Source: Treponema sp.
GTDB taxonomy: Bacteria > Spirochaetota > Spirochaetia > Treponematales > Treponemataceae
Length of the DNA: 64,000 bases
Assembly (NCBI GenBank): GCA_016288205.1
Contig: JAEEYO010000025.1
Location: 1-64,000 of the forward strand
Reading direction: 5' to 3'
Numbering within the stretch: the stretch's first letter is position 1; each line of letters begins with the position of its first letter. The notes under the pieces are model-generated. The model saw nothing but the letters and a program-made list of their open reading frames with translations. It made no database searches and was not told the origin of the DNA. Of this stretch, positions 1 through 8,676 are shown piece by piece. A program made the position numbers and the translations under genes.

Positions 1-251
1 CGGATTTCACTCAAGTTCTGCTCAATGGCCTCCCTGTAATCATGCTCGCCCTTCATGGCACAGTAACCGCCCAGGGGAATCAGGGAAAGTCTGTAATCCG
101 TTCCGCCGACTGTTTTGTGAAGAAGCACCGGCCCCATGCCGACGGAAAAAGCCTCGACTTTTACACCGACTGCCCTTGCCACAAGAAAATGTCCCAACTC
201 GTGGAAGAAAACCAAAAAACCGAGTCCCAGTATGCCCCAAACAACAGTCAT
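1..251 (-). CDS. rseP: RIP metalloprotease RseP/site-2 protease, N-terminal part (cut by window edge)
   Basis: Intramembrane zinc metalloprotease that cleaves membrane-bound regulators or leftover signal peptides in the inner membrane. The first 83 residues are visible: a hydrophobic first membrane segment carries HELGH, the zinc-binding HExxH motif with its catalytic Glu, followed by the GPVL and LIPLGGYC stretches typical of the family just after the first helix. The ATG at 249-251 shares one base with the dxr stop (TGATG), so translation is probably coupled. The rest of the protein, including the PDZ region and the second metal-ligand motif, lies beyond position 1. It is the last visible gene of the rpsB-to-rseP operon. 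Confidence 0.9.
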   Translation of the reverse strand, partial: MTVVWGILGLGFLVFFHELGHFLVARAVGVKVEAFSVGMGPVLLHKTVGGTDYRLSLIPLGGYCAMKGEHDYREAIEQNLSEI

Positions 252-1354
252 CAGTTTCCCTCCAGCAGATTTTTCCGATCCACGGCGATTTTCCTCGCAG
301 CTTTGTCCGCTTCCATCACAAGACTCAGGTCCGAGGGGCTCATGCTCCAATCATGCTCAAGTGTTTCCTCAACAATCTTCGGAATCTGAAGGAAGGAAAT
401 CCGTTTTTCAATGAAAGCCGCCACAGCCACTTCATTCGCGGCATTGAAGGCGATTGTGTATGAGTTGCCTTTTTTCGCACATTCGTAGGCAAGAGAAAGC
501 ATGGGAAAATCATCAAGACGGGGAGGAAAGAAAGTCATCTCCCTGTCAAAAAGACTGAACGGTTTCAGGTAGTTCCCGCGGATTTCAGGCCACACAAGCG
601 CGCCAAAAATGGGGTGCCTCATGTCGGGATCGCTGATTTGGGCGTACAACATTCCGTCCCTTGTCTGCACGAGCGAATGAACCAGACTCTGGGGATGAAC
701 CACGACCTTTACCGAATCCGGGGAAATGTCAAAAAGCCTGACAGCCTCAATCACCTCAAGGCCCTTGTTCGCAAGACTCGCTGAGTCCACAGTGATTTTC
801 GGTCCCATTTTCCATGTTGGATGTCTGAGTGCGTCCTCAACCGTGACTTTCTCGAGTTCTGTCCGTGTAAATGTCCTGAATGGTCCGCCGCTTGCCGTGA
901 TGATTATGGAGCTGACGTTTTTCTTTCCCGCCTGATTGATAAGATTGAATACCGCGCTGTGCTCGCTATCCACCGGGATGATTTTCGCACCGTTTTCCTC
1001 AGCGATTTTCTTAACTACCGGCCATGCCATTACGACGGTCTCTTTGTTCGCAAGCGCAAGGTCCATCCCTTTTTTGAGTACGAGAACCGAGGGAAGAAGT
1101 CCCGCCGAGCCCGCCACACCGTTTACGGCAATGTCCGCGCCGCAGTTTTCTATGAGCCGCTCAAGTCCTTCCGTTCCGTCCCTTGAAAAACAGGTTCCCC
1201 CGCATCCGAATTCCTCGCAAAGTTCCTTGAGCTTAGTTTCGTTAGTTCCAACTGACAGTCCGCATACTTCAAAACTGTCCCGCATGTTCCTTACAATGTC
1301 AAGTGTCTGGCTGCCGATAGAACCTGTACAGCCCAAAACCAAAATCTTTTTCAT
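251..1354 (-). CDS. dxr: 1-deoxy-D-xylulose 5-phosphate reductoisomerase
   Basis: Cytoplasmic NADPH enzyme converting DXP to 2-C-methyl-erythritol 4-phosphate, the committed step of the non-mevalonate isoprenoid pathway. The 367-residue length is close to the family norm of about 390. The N-terminal nucleotide-binding loop is GCTGSIG (residues 8-14), LANKE is at 101-105, and the metal/substrate motif VDSEHSA is at 128-134. It sits between cdsA (24-base gap) and rseP (one-base overlap). Isoprenoid supply fits the nearby uppS, which makes the C55 carrier from the same precursors. Confidence 0.97.
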   Translation of the reverse strand: MKKILVLGCTGSIGSQTLDIVRNMRDSFEVCGLSVGTNETKLKELCEEFGCGGTCFSRDGTEGLERLIENCGADIAVNGVAGSAGLLPSVLVLKKGMDLALANKETVVMAWPVVKKIAEENGAKIIPVDSEHSAVFNLINQAGKKNVSSIIITASGGPFRTFTRTELEKVTVEDALRHPTWKMGPKITVDSASLANKGLEVIEAVRLFDISPDSVKVVVHPQSLVHSLVQTRDGMLYAQISDPDMRHPIFGALVWPEIRGNYLKPFSLFDREMTFFPPRLDDFPMLSLAYECAKKGNSYTIAFNAANEVAVAAFIEKRISFLQIPKIVEETLEHDWSMSPSDLSLVMEADKAARKIAVDRKNLLEGN

Positions 1355-1378
1355 CTTTCGGACCGCTCTTTTTTATTT

Positions 1379-2269
1379 TTACGATATTCCAATTCCGTAC
1401 AACAATGAAACAAGTCCATAGTATACGGGAGCCGCCATCAGTATGGAGTCAACGGAATCAAGGAGTCCGCCGCGTCCCGGAATGATTTTACCGCTGTCCT
1501 TGACACCCGAAGAACGCTTGAATACGGATTCCGCAAGATCACCGATTATTCCCGCCAAAGCGATGCAAAGTGAAACAATGATGATTTTGACAACGGAGCC
1601 TGAGAAAATCTCGGGCCAGATGTAATAGCCTATGAGTCCCGCAAGAATGGAGCCGACAAATCCGCCCAAAAAACCAGCGACACTTTTGTTGGGGCTTGCC
1701 TTTATGAGTCCCTTGTTGTTTTTGCCAAGCAACACGCCGAAAAACCAAGCCAGGCTGTCGCAAAGGAAAACTATCAGAAAGAAGATTGCGATAATCTGAC
1801 TGGAGCAGGGCAGAGATGCCTTTGTCGCCGAAGTCATGCGTGAGATAAATGTGATGAGGTAGCCCGCATAGAAAACAATAAACGCGGAGGCTGAAATCCG
1901 TCTGTTTGAGTGCGTGAAATCCGTCTGTCCGAGCACCTCGCTAACGAGAATTATCAATATGGTGATTATATATGCGTAGGTGATTATCTCCAGTCCGAAT
2001 GGAAAATGAAGCTGCGGAAAGAATGCCGGCAAAACCTGATACGCCGCCGCAACAAGCGAGGGAATTGCGGAGAGAGTTATGACCAGGGGCTTTGAAATCA
2101 GTTCTCCCTGGGTTTTAAACATATTGTAAAGTTCATTCGCGGCAAGCATTGAAGCCAACACAAAAACGATATGCAAGGGTAGATGGTTGTAAAGCGGCCA
2201 TAATACCAGCGCGATCACCAGCGGAATGCCAATAAAAAAAATCAACAGCCTCAGAATTGTCTTTTTCAT
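1379..2269 (-). CDS. cdsA: Phosphatidate cytidylyltransferase (CDP-diglyceride synthase)
   Basis: Integral inner-membrane enzyme that makes CDP-diacylglycerol from phosphatidic acid and CTP for phospholipid synthesis. The 296-residue protein is mostly hydrophobic helices, starting with a clear membrane segment at about residues 7-25. The C-terminal family signature is intact: KRSSGVKDSGKIIPGRGG followed by LLDSVDS, holding the Asp pair used for metal binding. The start overlaps the uppS stop by four bases (ATGA type). The order uppS-cdsA-dxr-rseP is common in bacteria. Confidence 0.96.
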   Translation of the reverse strand: MKKTILRLLIFFIGIPLVIALVLWPLYNHLPLHIVFVLASMLAANELYNMFKTQGELISKPLVITLSAIPSLVAAAYQVLPAFFPQLHFPFGLEIITYAYIITILIILVSEVLGQTDFTHSNRRISASAFIVFYAGYLITFISRMTSATKASLPCSSQIIAIFFLIVFLCDSLAWFFGVLLGKNNKGLIKASPNKSVAGFLGGFVGSILAGLIGYYIWPEIFSGSVVKIIIVSLCIALAGIIGDLAESVFKRSSGVKDSGKIIPGRGGLLDSVDSILMAAPVYYGLVSLLYGIGIS

Positions 2270-2994
2270 ACCGGTACTGCTCCAAATCTGCGGTTTCTCT
2301 TTTGAAAATCCGTAATATCTTTATTAAATTCTTCCGTACCGTAATCGGGCCAAAGCGTGTCGGTGAACATAAGCTCGGCATAAGCGGCCTTCCACAAAAG
2401 GAAATTGCTCAACCGGAGCTCTCCGCCGGTACGAATCAGTAAATCAACATCGGGAAGCTCTGGAATGTCAAAGCTTCCTGAAATTGATTCCTCATTGATG
2501 TCTTTTGGATTGATTTGATTTTCACCCTGGGATGCCAGAATCTTCCTTACGCCGCGCACAATCTCATCCCTGCCGCCGTAATTGATTGCGAGACAGATTG
2601 TAAGGCCCGTAAAAGATTCCGTATCGCGCTCGGAGGATTCAATGTCGTCCTGAATTTCTTTCGGCAGACCAGTTCTGTCACCGAGCAGACGCACGCGAAT
2701 CTTGTTCTCACGGTAGAATTCAAGCTCTTGTCTAAGATGTGAGTGAATAAGCCCCATGAGGAATCCCACTTCCTGCTGTGTCCGCTTCCAATTTTCCGTG
2801 GAAAAGACGTAGAGCGTGAGATATTTTATTCCCAAGTCGGACGCTGCTTTGGCAATTTCCTTCGCACGTTTCAGTCCTTCGCTGTGTCCGCTTGTTCGAG
2901 GCAAGTTTCTGTTTTTTGCCCACCTGCCGTTTCCGTCCATGATGATTGCAACATGTGTTGGAACAGCAGGTTCGTTCTTTTCTTGCAAGCCCAC
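2266..2994 (-). CDS. uppS: Undecaprenyl diphosphate synthase (cis-prenyltransferase)
   Basis: Makes the C55 lipid carrier for peptidoglycan by adding isopentenyl diphosphates in cis to farnesyl diphosphate. At 242 residues it has normal length. The catalytic Asp and phosphate-binding loop are at 20-26 (D-GNGRWA), with H-SEG at about 37-40; the C-terminal signature is RTGGELRLSNFLLWKAAYAE, with the RxG-E-RxSN substrate-binding residues present. The gene starts four bases after the frr stop and overlaps cdsA by four bases. It links isoprenoid supply (dxr) to murG in the same window. Confidence 0.97.
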   Translation of the reverse strand: MGLQEKNEPAVPTHVAIIMDGNGRWAKNRNLPRTSGHSEGLKRAKEIAKAASDLGIKYLTLYVFSTENWKRTQQEVGFLMGLIHSHLRQELEFYRENKIRVRLLGDRTGLPKEIQDDIESSERDTESFTGLTICLAINYGGRDEIVRGVRKILASQGENQINPKDINEESISGSFDIPELPDVDLLIRTGGELRLSNFLLWKAAYAELMFTDTLWPDYGTEEFNKDITDFQKRNRRFGAVPV

Positions 2995-2998
2995 GGAA

Positions 2999-3541
2999 TT
3001 AGTCCATTATCTCTTTTTCTTTGGCCTCATAGACCTTGTTGATTTCTTCTATATATTTGTCGGTCAATTTCTGAAGCTTGTCTGTTTCCTGCTTGAGCTG
3101 GTCCTCGGTGAGTTCTCCCGCTTTCTGCTGCTTTTTCAGATCATCGTTTCCGTCTCTGCGGATGTTCCTGATTGTAGTGCGGTAGTTCTCAGCTGTGGTC
3201 TTTGCCTGCTTTACGAGTTCCTTGCGGCGATCAGCTGTGAGCGGAGGAATGGAAATCCTGATGACCTTACCGTCGTTGCTGGGGTTCAGTCCGAGCTCTG
3301 CTTTCTGGATCGCCTTTTCAATGGCTGAGATTGTTGATTTGTCAAACGGAGATATTACGACCGTGCGGGCTTCCGGGATGGAGATTGTTCCCACCTGATT
3401 CAGAGGAGTAGGAGTTCCATAATAGTCAACGCGCACCTTGTCAAAAATTGAAGCGCTTGCTCTTCCTGTCCTGATTGTATTGTACTCTTCCTTGAGTGCG
3501 TTCACGGTCTTTTCCATACGGCTTTCATTGTCACCTGCCAT
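2999..3541 (-). CDS. frr: Ribosome recycling factor
   Basis: Cytoplasmic factor that, with EF-G, splits the post-termination ribosome. The ATG at 3539-3541 has a GGGGG ribosome-binding site seven bases upstream; a longer in-frame reading exists but its extra 16 residues do not fit the family. The 180-residue product carries the family core (TGRASASIFD, YYGTPTPLNQ, RKELVKQAK) and a coiled C-terminal helix. It follows tsf after about 85 bases; pyrH, which lies between tsf and frr in many bacteria, is not here. Confidence 0.96.
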   Translation of the reverse strand: MAGDNESRMEKTVNALKEEYNTIRTGRASASIFDKVRVDYYGTPTPLNQVGTISIPEARTVVISPFDKSTISAIEKAIQKAELGLNPSNDGKVIRISIPPLTADRRKELVKQAKTTAENYRTTIRNIRRDGNDDLKKQQKAGELTEDQLKQETDKLQKLTDKYIEEINKVYEAKEKEIMD

Positions 3542-3625
3542 ATTTGTCCCCCTAAAAATGCTAAAATTGTAGCGGCCCGCAAAATGCATCCGTGAAATTC
3601 CGAAGCACCGCAGACCGCTTAAGGT

Positions 3626-4459
3626 TTACTTTCCAAGAATCAGAAGCGCGATGTCACCGAACTCAAGTTTGGCTCCAACGTCTTTTCCAACTTCATCAAG
3701 TTTCGCAGCGACAGTCTTTTTGTCGTCCTTTACGAACATCTGGTCTACGAAACAGATTTCAGAAAGATGCTTCTTGATTTTTCCAGCAAGGATTCCTTCC
3801 TTTACATTGTCTGGCTTTGAGGCAACCTTCTCGTCATTGCTCATCTGAACGCGGAAGATTTCCTTCTGCTCGTCAATATATGATGCAGGAACATCAGTCT
3901 GCTTGATGTATGCGGGTGTGAATGCGGCAAGGTGCATGCAGCAGTCCTTTGCGAATTCCTTAACCTTGTCATCTGTTGAACCCTTTACGATTGTAATGGC
4001 AGCAGATTTCTTGTCTGAGTGGATGTAGATTCCAGAAACGGCGTTGTCGGGCACGTTGAAAATCTGCACCTTGCTTACAGACATATTCTCTCTTGTTCTT
4101 GTAGCGAAATCAAGAAGAACGTCGGAAAGCTCCTTCTCAACGGATGTGTAGTTCTTCTCGAAAATGAGGTCAAGAATCTTCTCACCGGCGGCAACGAATT
4201 CTTCGTTGTTTGCAACAAAGTCGGTCTCACAAACAAGCTCTGCCACGGCAATCTTGTTTCCAACCTGTCTGATGAAAATGCGTCCCTCGCTGGTTGCCCT
4301 TTCTGAGCGCTTTGCGACGGCTGCAAGTCCCTTTTCCTTAAGAAGCTTTGCGGCTTCATCGAAATTTCCGTCAGTCTCCACGAGGGCCTTTTTGCAGTCC
4401 ATCATTCCTGCACCTGTTGCCTCGCGCAATTCCTTTACCTGAGCAGCTGAAATAGCCAT
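3626..4459 (-). CDS. tsf: Elongation factor Ts
   Basis: Nucleotide exchange factor for EF-Tu. It begins MAISAAQVKELREATGAGMM, with the UBA-like N-terminal domain and the TGAGMMDCKKAL signature; the second signature (ETDFVANNEEF) contacts EF-Tu. The ATG at 4457-4459 has a GGAG site nine bases upstream. An upstream in-frame start would add 17 basic residues that do not belong to the family. Length is 277 residues. It follows rpsB, from which it is separated by a hairpin at 4496-4523. Confidence 0.97.
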   Translation of the reverse strand: MAISAAQVKELREATGAGMMDCKKALVETDGNFDEAAKLLKEKGLAAVAKRSERATSEGRIFIRQVGNKIAVAELVCETDFVANNEEFVAAGEKILDLIFEKNYTSVEKELSDVLLDFATRTRENMSVSKVQIFNVPDNAVSGIYIHSDKKSAAITIVKGSTDDKVKEFAKDCCMHLAAFTPAYIKQTDVPASYIDEQKEIFRVQMSNDEKVASKPDNVKEGILAGKIKKHLSEICFVDQMFVKDDKKTVAAKLDEVGKDVGAKLEFGDIALLILGK

Positions 4460-4486
4460 TTTATATACTCCAGTTAAATTAGATTT

Positions 4487-4523
4487 CAAAAAGCGCTGAT
4501 TAATCCGCATTTGGACTAATCAG
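4487..4523 (-). terminator. Hairpin with short U-run between rpsB and tsf (possible attenuator)
   Basis: Read on the minus strand the stem is CTGATTAGTCC, loop AAATGC, then GGATTAATCAG: 11 pairs including one G-U. It begins 9 bases after the rpsB stop, and a run of five T follows within five bases of the stem. This could lower read-through from rpsB into tsf or be an RNA processing site. The U-run is short, so full termination is doubtful. Confidence 0.5.
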
Positions 4524-4531
4524 CTCTCAAA

Positions 4532-5404
4532 TTATTTTGAGTAAACCTTATCCTCGTCGATCAGGTCGTCCTCGTCATGTCTGTTTGCTTCCAGATCCTC
4601 TTCCTTTTCCTCGGTGGGAGTGTAGTTAGAATAGTCAACAATCTCCTCGTCCTCGCGCTTTGTGGAAGCGTCTGTAGTAACTTCATCCTCGTCGCCAAGA
4701 GTCTCAATGATCTTGAGTCCCTGCTCGTTGTCAGCTTCAATCACGGCGTTTGCAATGATAGATGTGAAGAGGCTGATTGCGCGGATTGCGTCATCGTTAC
4801 CTGGAATGGGGAAGTCAATTCCCTCAGGGTTGCAGTTTGTGTCAACGATTGCGATGATCGGGATACCCATGCGGCGGGCTTCCTTAACGGCAATCTGCTC
4901 TTTGTGTGTGTCAATGATAAAGATTGCTCCCGGCAGTTCCTTCATTTCCTTGACACCACCGTAGTTCTTCTGGAGCTTTTCCTTTTCCTTGAGGAGGGCA
5001 GCGACTTCCTTCTTTGTGAGGTTGTCGAAAGTTCCGTCAACTTCCATCTTCTCAATCTTCTTGAGGCGAAGCAATGATTTTTTGATTGTTGTAAAGTTTG
5101 TGAGTGTACCACCCAGCCAGCGGTTGTTTACATAGAACTGTCCGCAGCGCTCAGCTTCCTTCTGGATAGCCTGCTGTGCCTGCTTTTTTGTTCCTACGAA
5201 CAGGACTGATTTACCTGCTGAGGCTACCTTGCGAATCTCATCATAGCTGTCTTTGATTGCTGTGATTGTCTTCTGCAAATCGATGATGTGAATACCGTTG
5301 CGCTCTGCGAAGATATACTTCTTCATGCGCGGGTCCCAACGCTTTACCTGGTGTCCGAAATGTACTCCAGACTCCAGAAGGCTCTTCATGGTTACTACTG
5401 CCAT
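4532..5404 (-). CDS. rpsB: 30S ribosomal protein S2 with long acidic C-terminal tail
   Basis: Small-subunit ribosomal protein. It starts [19 protein letters not shown] at the ATG 5402-5404, with a GGAG site seven bases upstream; the five residues before it in the longer reading are not family-like. The core matches S2 throughout ([44 protein letters not shown]). At 290 residues it is about 50 longer than the usual bacterial S2: after roughly residue 240 comes an Asp/Glu-rich tail (for example [16 protein letters not shown]). It heads the translation block; maf lies 174 bases upstream. Confidence 0.97.
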   Translation of the reverse strand: MAVVTMKSLLESGVHFGHQVKRWDPRMKKYIFAERNGIHIIDLQKTITAIKDSYDEIRKVASAGKSVLFVGTKKQAQQAIQKEAERCGQFYVNNRWLGGTLTNFTTIKKSLLRLKKIEKMEVDGTFDNLTKKEVAALLKEKEKLQKNYGGVKEMKELPGAIFIIDTHKEQIAVKEARRMGIPIIAIVDTNCNPEGIDFPIPGNDDAIRAISLFTSIIANAVIEADNEQGLKIIETLGDEDEVTTDASTKREDEEIVDYSNYTPTEEKEEDLEANRHDEDDLIDEDKVYSK

Positions 5405-5420
5405 GATCAACTCCTTCACC

Positions 5421-5445
5421 GGAAACAGAGGATTTCCCCGTTTCC
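5421..5445 (-). promoter_or_regulatory. Hairpin in the rpsB leader just upstream of the ribosome-binding site
   Basis: On the minus strand GGAAAC and GTTTCC pair around an inner, partly paired GGGGA/TCCTC segment, ending about 4 bases before the GAAGGAG site of rpsB. S2 is known to repress its own mRNA through leader structures in several bacteria; whether this hairpin does so here is inference. The rest of the 5446-5577 leader shows no other structure I would defend. Confidence 0.3.
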
Positions 5446-5577
5446 ACCTGACCTTTTACTCGTGACCTGTTCTCAGGCCCGGAAGATTTCGTAACAAAGG
5501 ACAAATGCGAACCGCACGACCTTTGCCCGGCAAGACATGAACCGCGATTCTAAATCTACAATTCAAAATCCTCGGTT

Positions 5578-6168
5578 TTATTCAATAAGTGAATAGCCTT
5601 GCTCTTTCAGCATATCATATAATTCAAATAATGGCAAGCCCATAATGCTGCTTTCTGTACCTTCAATTTTTGAAATAAAGCACGACGCAAATCCCTGGAT
5701 TCTGTAGGCTCCGGCCGCTCCATGCCATTCTCCGGTACTGATATACCATTCTATTTCTTCATCTGATATGGAATTAAAGTATACAATGTTCTTTGATGTG
5801 CGACATGTGATGCTGCGTTTTCTTCCATTATATAGGGCGATTCCTGTTGTTACCAGATGTTTTTTTCCTTGGAATTTTTTTATAAAATCAAATGCCTCGT
5901 CCTGATTTGCGGGTTTTCCATAGATTTTTTCCTCAAAAATGATGGAAGTGTCCGCTCCTAAAATCCACGGTGTCTCATTTCCTTCAGGAAGTCCGTCGAT
6001 GGTCGCCTGAACTTTTTTTTCCGCAATGTACTCAGATGCTTTCTCAATCTCTATTTCTGGGGGAGCTACCTCACTTATATCCGCCGGCATTGCGATGAAA
6101 GGGATGTTGAGCATTTTGAGTATTTGCTGCCTGCGTGGTGAGGCCGATGCCAAGATTATGGGTTCCAT
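5578..6168 (-). CDS. maf: Maf-family nucleoside triphosphate pyrophosphatase
   Basis: Cytoplasmic house-cleaning hydrolase that converts dTTP/UTP or modified nucleotides to monophosphates. The N-terminal substrate loop LASASPRRQQIL (residues 6-17) is the family hallmark, and the catalytic/metal Asp region GADTSI follows at about residue 69. Length 196 fits. It is read toward rpsB, but a 174-base gap makes a separate rpsB promoter possible. Which nucleotides it prefers cannot be told from the sequence. Confidence 0.93.
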   Translation of the reverse strand: MEPIILASASPRRQQILKMLNIPFIAMPADISEVAPPEIEIEKASEYIAEKKVQATIDGLPEGNETPWILGADTSIIFEEKIYGKPANQDEAFDFIKKFQGKKHLVTTGIALYNGRKRSITCRTSKNIVYFNSISDEEIEWYISTGEWHGAAGAYRIQGFASCFISKIEGTESSIMGLPLFELYDMLKEQGYSLIE

Positions 6169-6219
6169 ATTTCCTCCGACAGTCTCCTTTTGGTACTGCT
6201 AAATAAATTTTTTGCGATG

Positions 6220-6248
6220 TTGACAAACTCTTCGATTGTGGATATTAT
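6220..6248 (+). promoter_or_regulatory. Sigma-70 promoter of tRNA-Arg
   Basis: TTGACA (6220-6225), 17-base spacer, TATTAT (6243-6248). The tRNA begins 22 bases after the -10 box. Confidence 0.85.
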
Positions 6249-6270
6249 GAAAACAACCATATTATGGTAT

Positions 6271-6344
6271 GGGAGATTAGCTCAATTGGATAGAGTGTTG
6301 GCCTCCGGAGCCGAAGGTTGTGGGTTCGAATCCCGTATCTCCCG
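6271..6344 (+). tRNA. tRNA-Arg, anticodon CCG
   Basis: A 74-base cloverleaf: acceptor stem GGGAGAT/ATCTCCC, D arm GCTC with AATTGGATA loop, anticodon stem TTGGC/GCCGA enclosing CTCCGGA, so the anticodon is CCG reading CGG, and a T arm with TTCGAAT. The T stem has two G-U pairs. No CCA is encoded, so the 3' end must be added by the CCA-adding enzyme. Confidence 0.95.
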
Positions 6345-6351
6345 AATATGG

Positions 6352-6389
6352 AAAACGGACATCTTTTTAGGGATGCCCGTTTTTTTTGT
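6352..6389 (+). terminator. Rho-independent terminator of tRNA-Arg
   Basis: ACGGACATC and GATGCCCGT form a nine-position stem with one mismatch around a T/A-rich loop, followed directly by eight T. It closes the one-gene tRNA unit and lies just before the convergent gene ending at 6409. Confidence 0.85.
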
Positions 6390-6408
6390 TTCGTCTGCTT
6401 ATTTCTTT

Positions 6409-7092
6409 TTAGCGGCCCTGAAGACTGCGGAGAAGGTCATAAGCCTTTGTGCGTACAGTTGTGGCAAAGCGATAGTTTGCTGCGATGGCTGCGATTGACT
6501 CGATCATTGGAGCGCGGTCAGTAACAGTGTCAGCAAGCTTCTCATAAGCAAACAGGATTTCAAGAGCAAGGGAGCTTGAGGGGTTCAGTGCTGCATATCT
6601 TCTCTGCACGAACTCAATGGCTCCGACAACCTCATCACCTTCGTTAAGTCCGATGTCTCCAAGTGCATGTACGGCAGCGGCAACTACCATAGACTCCGTG
6701 TCATCCTGGATAATCTGAACCAATGTGTCCTTGGCTTCCTCTGTGGCAACCTGTCCGAGCAGCTCACATGCCTTTCTGCGGATGTCAGGATAGTTGTTCA
6801 TCAAGCGACCATTTGTGCGTGCTTTTTTTGTAACTCCCTCTCCTGCAAGGCTTCTCATGGCAGCAATCATGTCAGGGCTAGTGCGTCCTTCTCCGACTGC
6901 ATTCTCCAAATACTGAAGAGCAAGCAGCTTGTTGTCATACTCCGGAGATGCGCTGAGCTCAGAGATGATTACATCTTCCACGCTGCTCATGTACTCGTCT
7001 TCGACTGTTGTTTCTGTCCTTGACTGTGCGAATGCAGCTCCTGCCATAGCCAGACACAATACTCCGGCTGTGAAAACCTTTGATACTTTCAT
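6409..7092 (-). CDS. Exported HEAT-repeat protein
   Basis: A 227-residue protein with a clean signal peptide (basic start, hydrophobic core, cut after AFA at about residue 22). The mature part is all-helical with HEAT-like units, for example PDIRRKACELLGQVATEEA and AAAVHALGDIGLNEGDE, which resemble the repeat pattern of PBS-lyase HEAT scaffolds. It is therefore probably a periplasmic binding or scaffold protein; no catalytic motif is visible. An AGGAGG site stands eight bases before the ATG. The next gene upstream on the same strand also codes for an exported protein. Function unknown. Confidence 0.85.
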   Translation of the reverse strand: MKVSKVFTAGVLCLAMAGAAFAQSRTETTVEDEYMSSVEDVIISELSASPEYDNKLLALQYLENAVGEGRTSPDMIAAMRSLAGEGVTKKARTNGRLMNNYPDIRRKACELLGQVATEEAKDTLVQIIQDDTESMVVAAAVHALGDIGLNEGDEVVGAIEFVQRRYAALNPSSSLALEILFAYEKLADTVTDRAPMIESIAAIAANYRFATTVRTKAYDLLRSLQGR

Positions 7093-7206
7093 TTATCAGT
7101 TCCTCCTGGTTTATACATGGGAAACGATTTCCTGCGTCTGCAGGGACTGCGTAAGAGCCGGATTTCCGTTCCCCATTCAATATTCTAATACATTATCAAT
7201 AAAAAA

Positions 7207-8175
7207 TCAATCTGAAATTGGCGGTAAATGCAATTTCCACGTATCATCAGACGATTTTTTAAAGTAATAGTATACAGTGTCAACATCGCCATTCACCTGA
7301 ACGGCTTTTACGGTTTTTCTGTCCTCGTAGCGAATCTCATCAATCCTACGTCCATTCCTTGCCGGTATGAAGACATACTTGAAATAATCTTCAAGATTTC
7401 GGAGTGTGAGACCTTTGACAGGGAGACGGTTCTCCGCTTTCTGGAGATTTGTCCTCTTGGTCCAGTACTGTGCGCTGGCCCCGTCAACATATTTCAGCCA
7501 TGACTTGTAATCACGGTTTTTCATCACGTCATTAAGCTTGTCAATTATGGCCAAAATGTCTTTTTTGTCTTCTTCAAAAACCTCCTTGGAAATATCTGGT
7601 GCGGCAGAACCGACGGATCTTGCGTATTCAGCTTCTTTTGCAGCGTCCTTGGGCTCCTCTTTCTTTGCAGGAGCTTTTTCCTCAACTTTCGGCTGAGGCT
7701 CAGCAGGTTTCGGTGTTTCCTTAACCACCGGCTTTTCCGGCTCCTGTTTTTTGGGAGTCTCTTTCGGCTCAGGTTCCTTGACCTTAGGAGTCTCCTTTGG
7801 CTTCGGCGGCTCCTTCCACGTTGCGTTCTTCGGTGGAGGAGGTAACTCCGGTATTACTGCGCTGGCCTTTGGAGAAGTCTCAACTACAGGCGGTTCGGGA
7901 GCTGCGGGTCCTTCGCCAGGAATTACAGAGCTTTCATTTGAATACGCTGACTGCACATCCTTTCCGGTAGTCTTAGGCTCTTGAGCCACTTGAGTCTCTT
8001 GCTTCAAAGGGCGTTCCTTTGATTTTCGGCTGAAAATATCATACTTGTCATAGGAATTTACGGACGCGCCAATTCCTGATGAGCCTTGATCTGCCACACT
8101 TTGGTGCGGACAACAAATCATAAGGAAAAAAACAGCGGCATATAAATGTCTTATAAAGAATCTTCTCTTTCCCAT
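7207..8175 (-). CDS. Exported protein with Pro/Lys/Glu-rich linker, function unknown
   Basis: The 322-residue product has an N-terminal signal peptide with likely cleavage after SVA at about residue 28; a lipoprotein reading of the two Cys in the hydrophobic core is possible but lacks a proper lipobox. Residues of about 95-170 form a low-complexity Pro-Lys-Glu linker (repeats such as KETPKPAEPQPKVEEK). A folded C-terminal domain of about 120 residues follows (from KKDILAIIDKLNDVM to the end), rich in Trp and Tyr. This is the layout of a periplasmic protein tethered through a flexible spacer. It is divergent from rpmF. Confidence 0.8.
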   Translation of the reverse strand: MGKRRFFIRHLYAAVFFLMICCPHQSVADQGSSGIGASVNSYDKYDIFSRKSKERPLKQETQVAQEPKTTGKDVQSAYSNESSVIPGEGPAAPEPPVVETSPKASAVIPELPPPPKNATWKEPPKPKETPKVKEPEPKETPKKQEPEKPVVKETPKPAEPQPKVEEKAPAKKEEPKDAAKEAEYARSVGSAAPDISKEVFEEDKKDILAIIDKLNDVMKNRDYKSWLKYVDGASAQYWTKRTNLQKAENRLPVKGLTLRNLEDYFKYVFIPARNGRRIDEIRYEDRKTVKAVQVNGDVDTVYYYFKKSSDDTWKLHLPPISD

Positions 8176-8327
8176 AAGGCTATTTTACTCCATTCCGTGT
8201 CTTTTAGTCAAATCCATTCAGTAAACAATATTTAAGGCGATATTGTTACAATTCATTTTTTTGATAGACTTTTCTATAAATTTCGGTATAAATATCAGCC
8301 GAGATGCCAAAATTTACACATTTGCTC

Positions 8328-8357
8328 TTGACATATTTTCGATTTTTTTTATATAAT
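8328..8357 (+). promoter_or_regulatory. Promoter P1 upstream of rpmF
   Basis: TTGACA (8328-8333), 18-base spacer, TATAAT (8352-8357). Confidence 0.75.
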
Positions 8358-8358
8358 C

Positions 8359-8388
8359 TTGACATGAAATGGGAATCTGTAGTAATAT
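8359..8388 (+). promoter_or_regulatory. Promoter P2 upstream of rpmF
   Basis: A second TTGACA (8359-8364) begins two bases after the -10 box of P1; an 18-base spacer leads to TAATAT (8383-8388). The two boxes form tandem promoters for the rpmF-acpP unit. The rest of the 260-base gap to the divergent gene shows no other element. Confidence 0.6.
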
Positions 8389-8435
8389 AAACACGTTATA
8401 CAGACGACTAAAATTTTATAGCGAGGTTACATATT

Positions 8436-8624
8436 ATGGCAGTACCTAGATCGAAAACATCGAAAGCCGTGACCAAGAGAAGACGCGGTGTTAACATGCA
8501 TCTTGCAACGCCAAATCTTGTTGCTTGCAGCAATTGTGGCAACTTGATTATGCAGCATCATGTTTGCCCCAAATGCGGTTTCTATCGCGGACGACAGGTT
8601 ATTACTCCAGAAGTGAATGGTTAA
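8436..8624 (+). CDS. rpmF: 50S ribosomal protein L32
   Basis: A 62-residue large-subunit protein beginning MAVPRSKTSKAVTKRRRG, the standard L32 start. Two Cys pairs (CSNC and CPKC, with a Gly-rich return GFYRGRQV) indicate the zinc-binding form. A GAGGT site lies nine bases upstream. rpmF next to fatty acid genes is a widespread arrangement; here it precedes acpP by 52 bases. Confidence 0.97.
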   Translation: MAVPRSKTSKAVTKRRRGVNMHLATPNLVACSNCGNLIMQHHVCPKCGFYRGRQVITPEVNG

Positions 8625-8676
8625 TAGCCGGGTGAAGGACACAAGCCTTCGATAAACGACAAATTAGGAGACTATT

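Noticed and set aside
4577-5077. Long plus-strand frame opposite rpsB
   Set aside because: Shadow of rpsB; Val/Cys/Leu-rich composition is typical for antisense frames, and rpsB is certain.
6190-6498. Plus-strand reading frame across the tRNA-Arg gene
   Set aside because: It runs through the tRNA, its promoter and its terminator; its product has no protein-like features.
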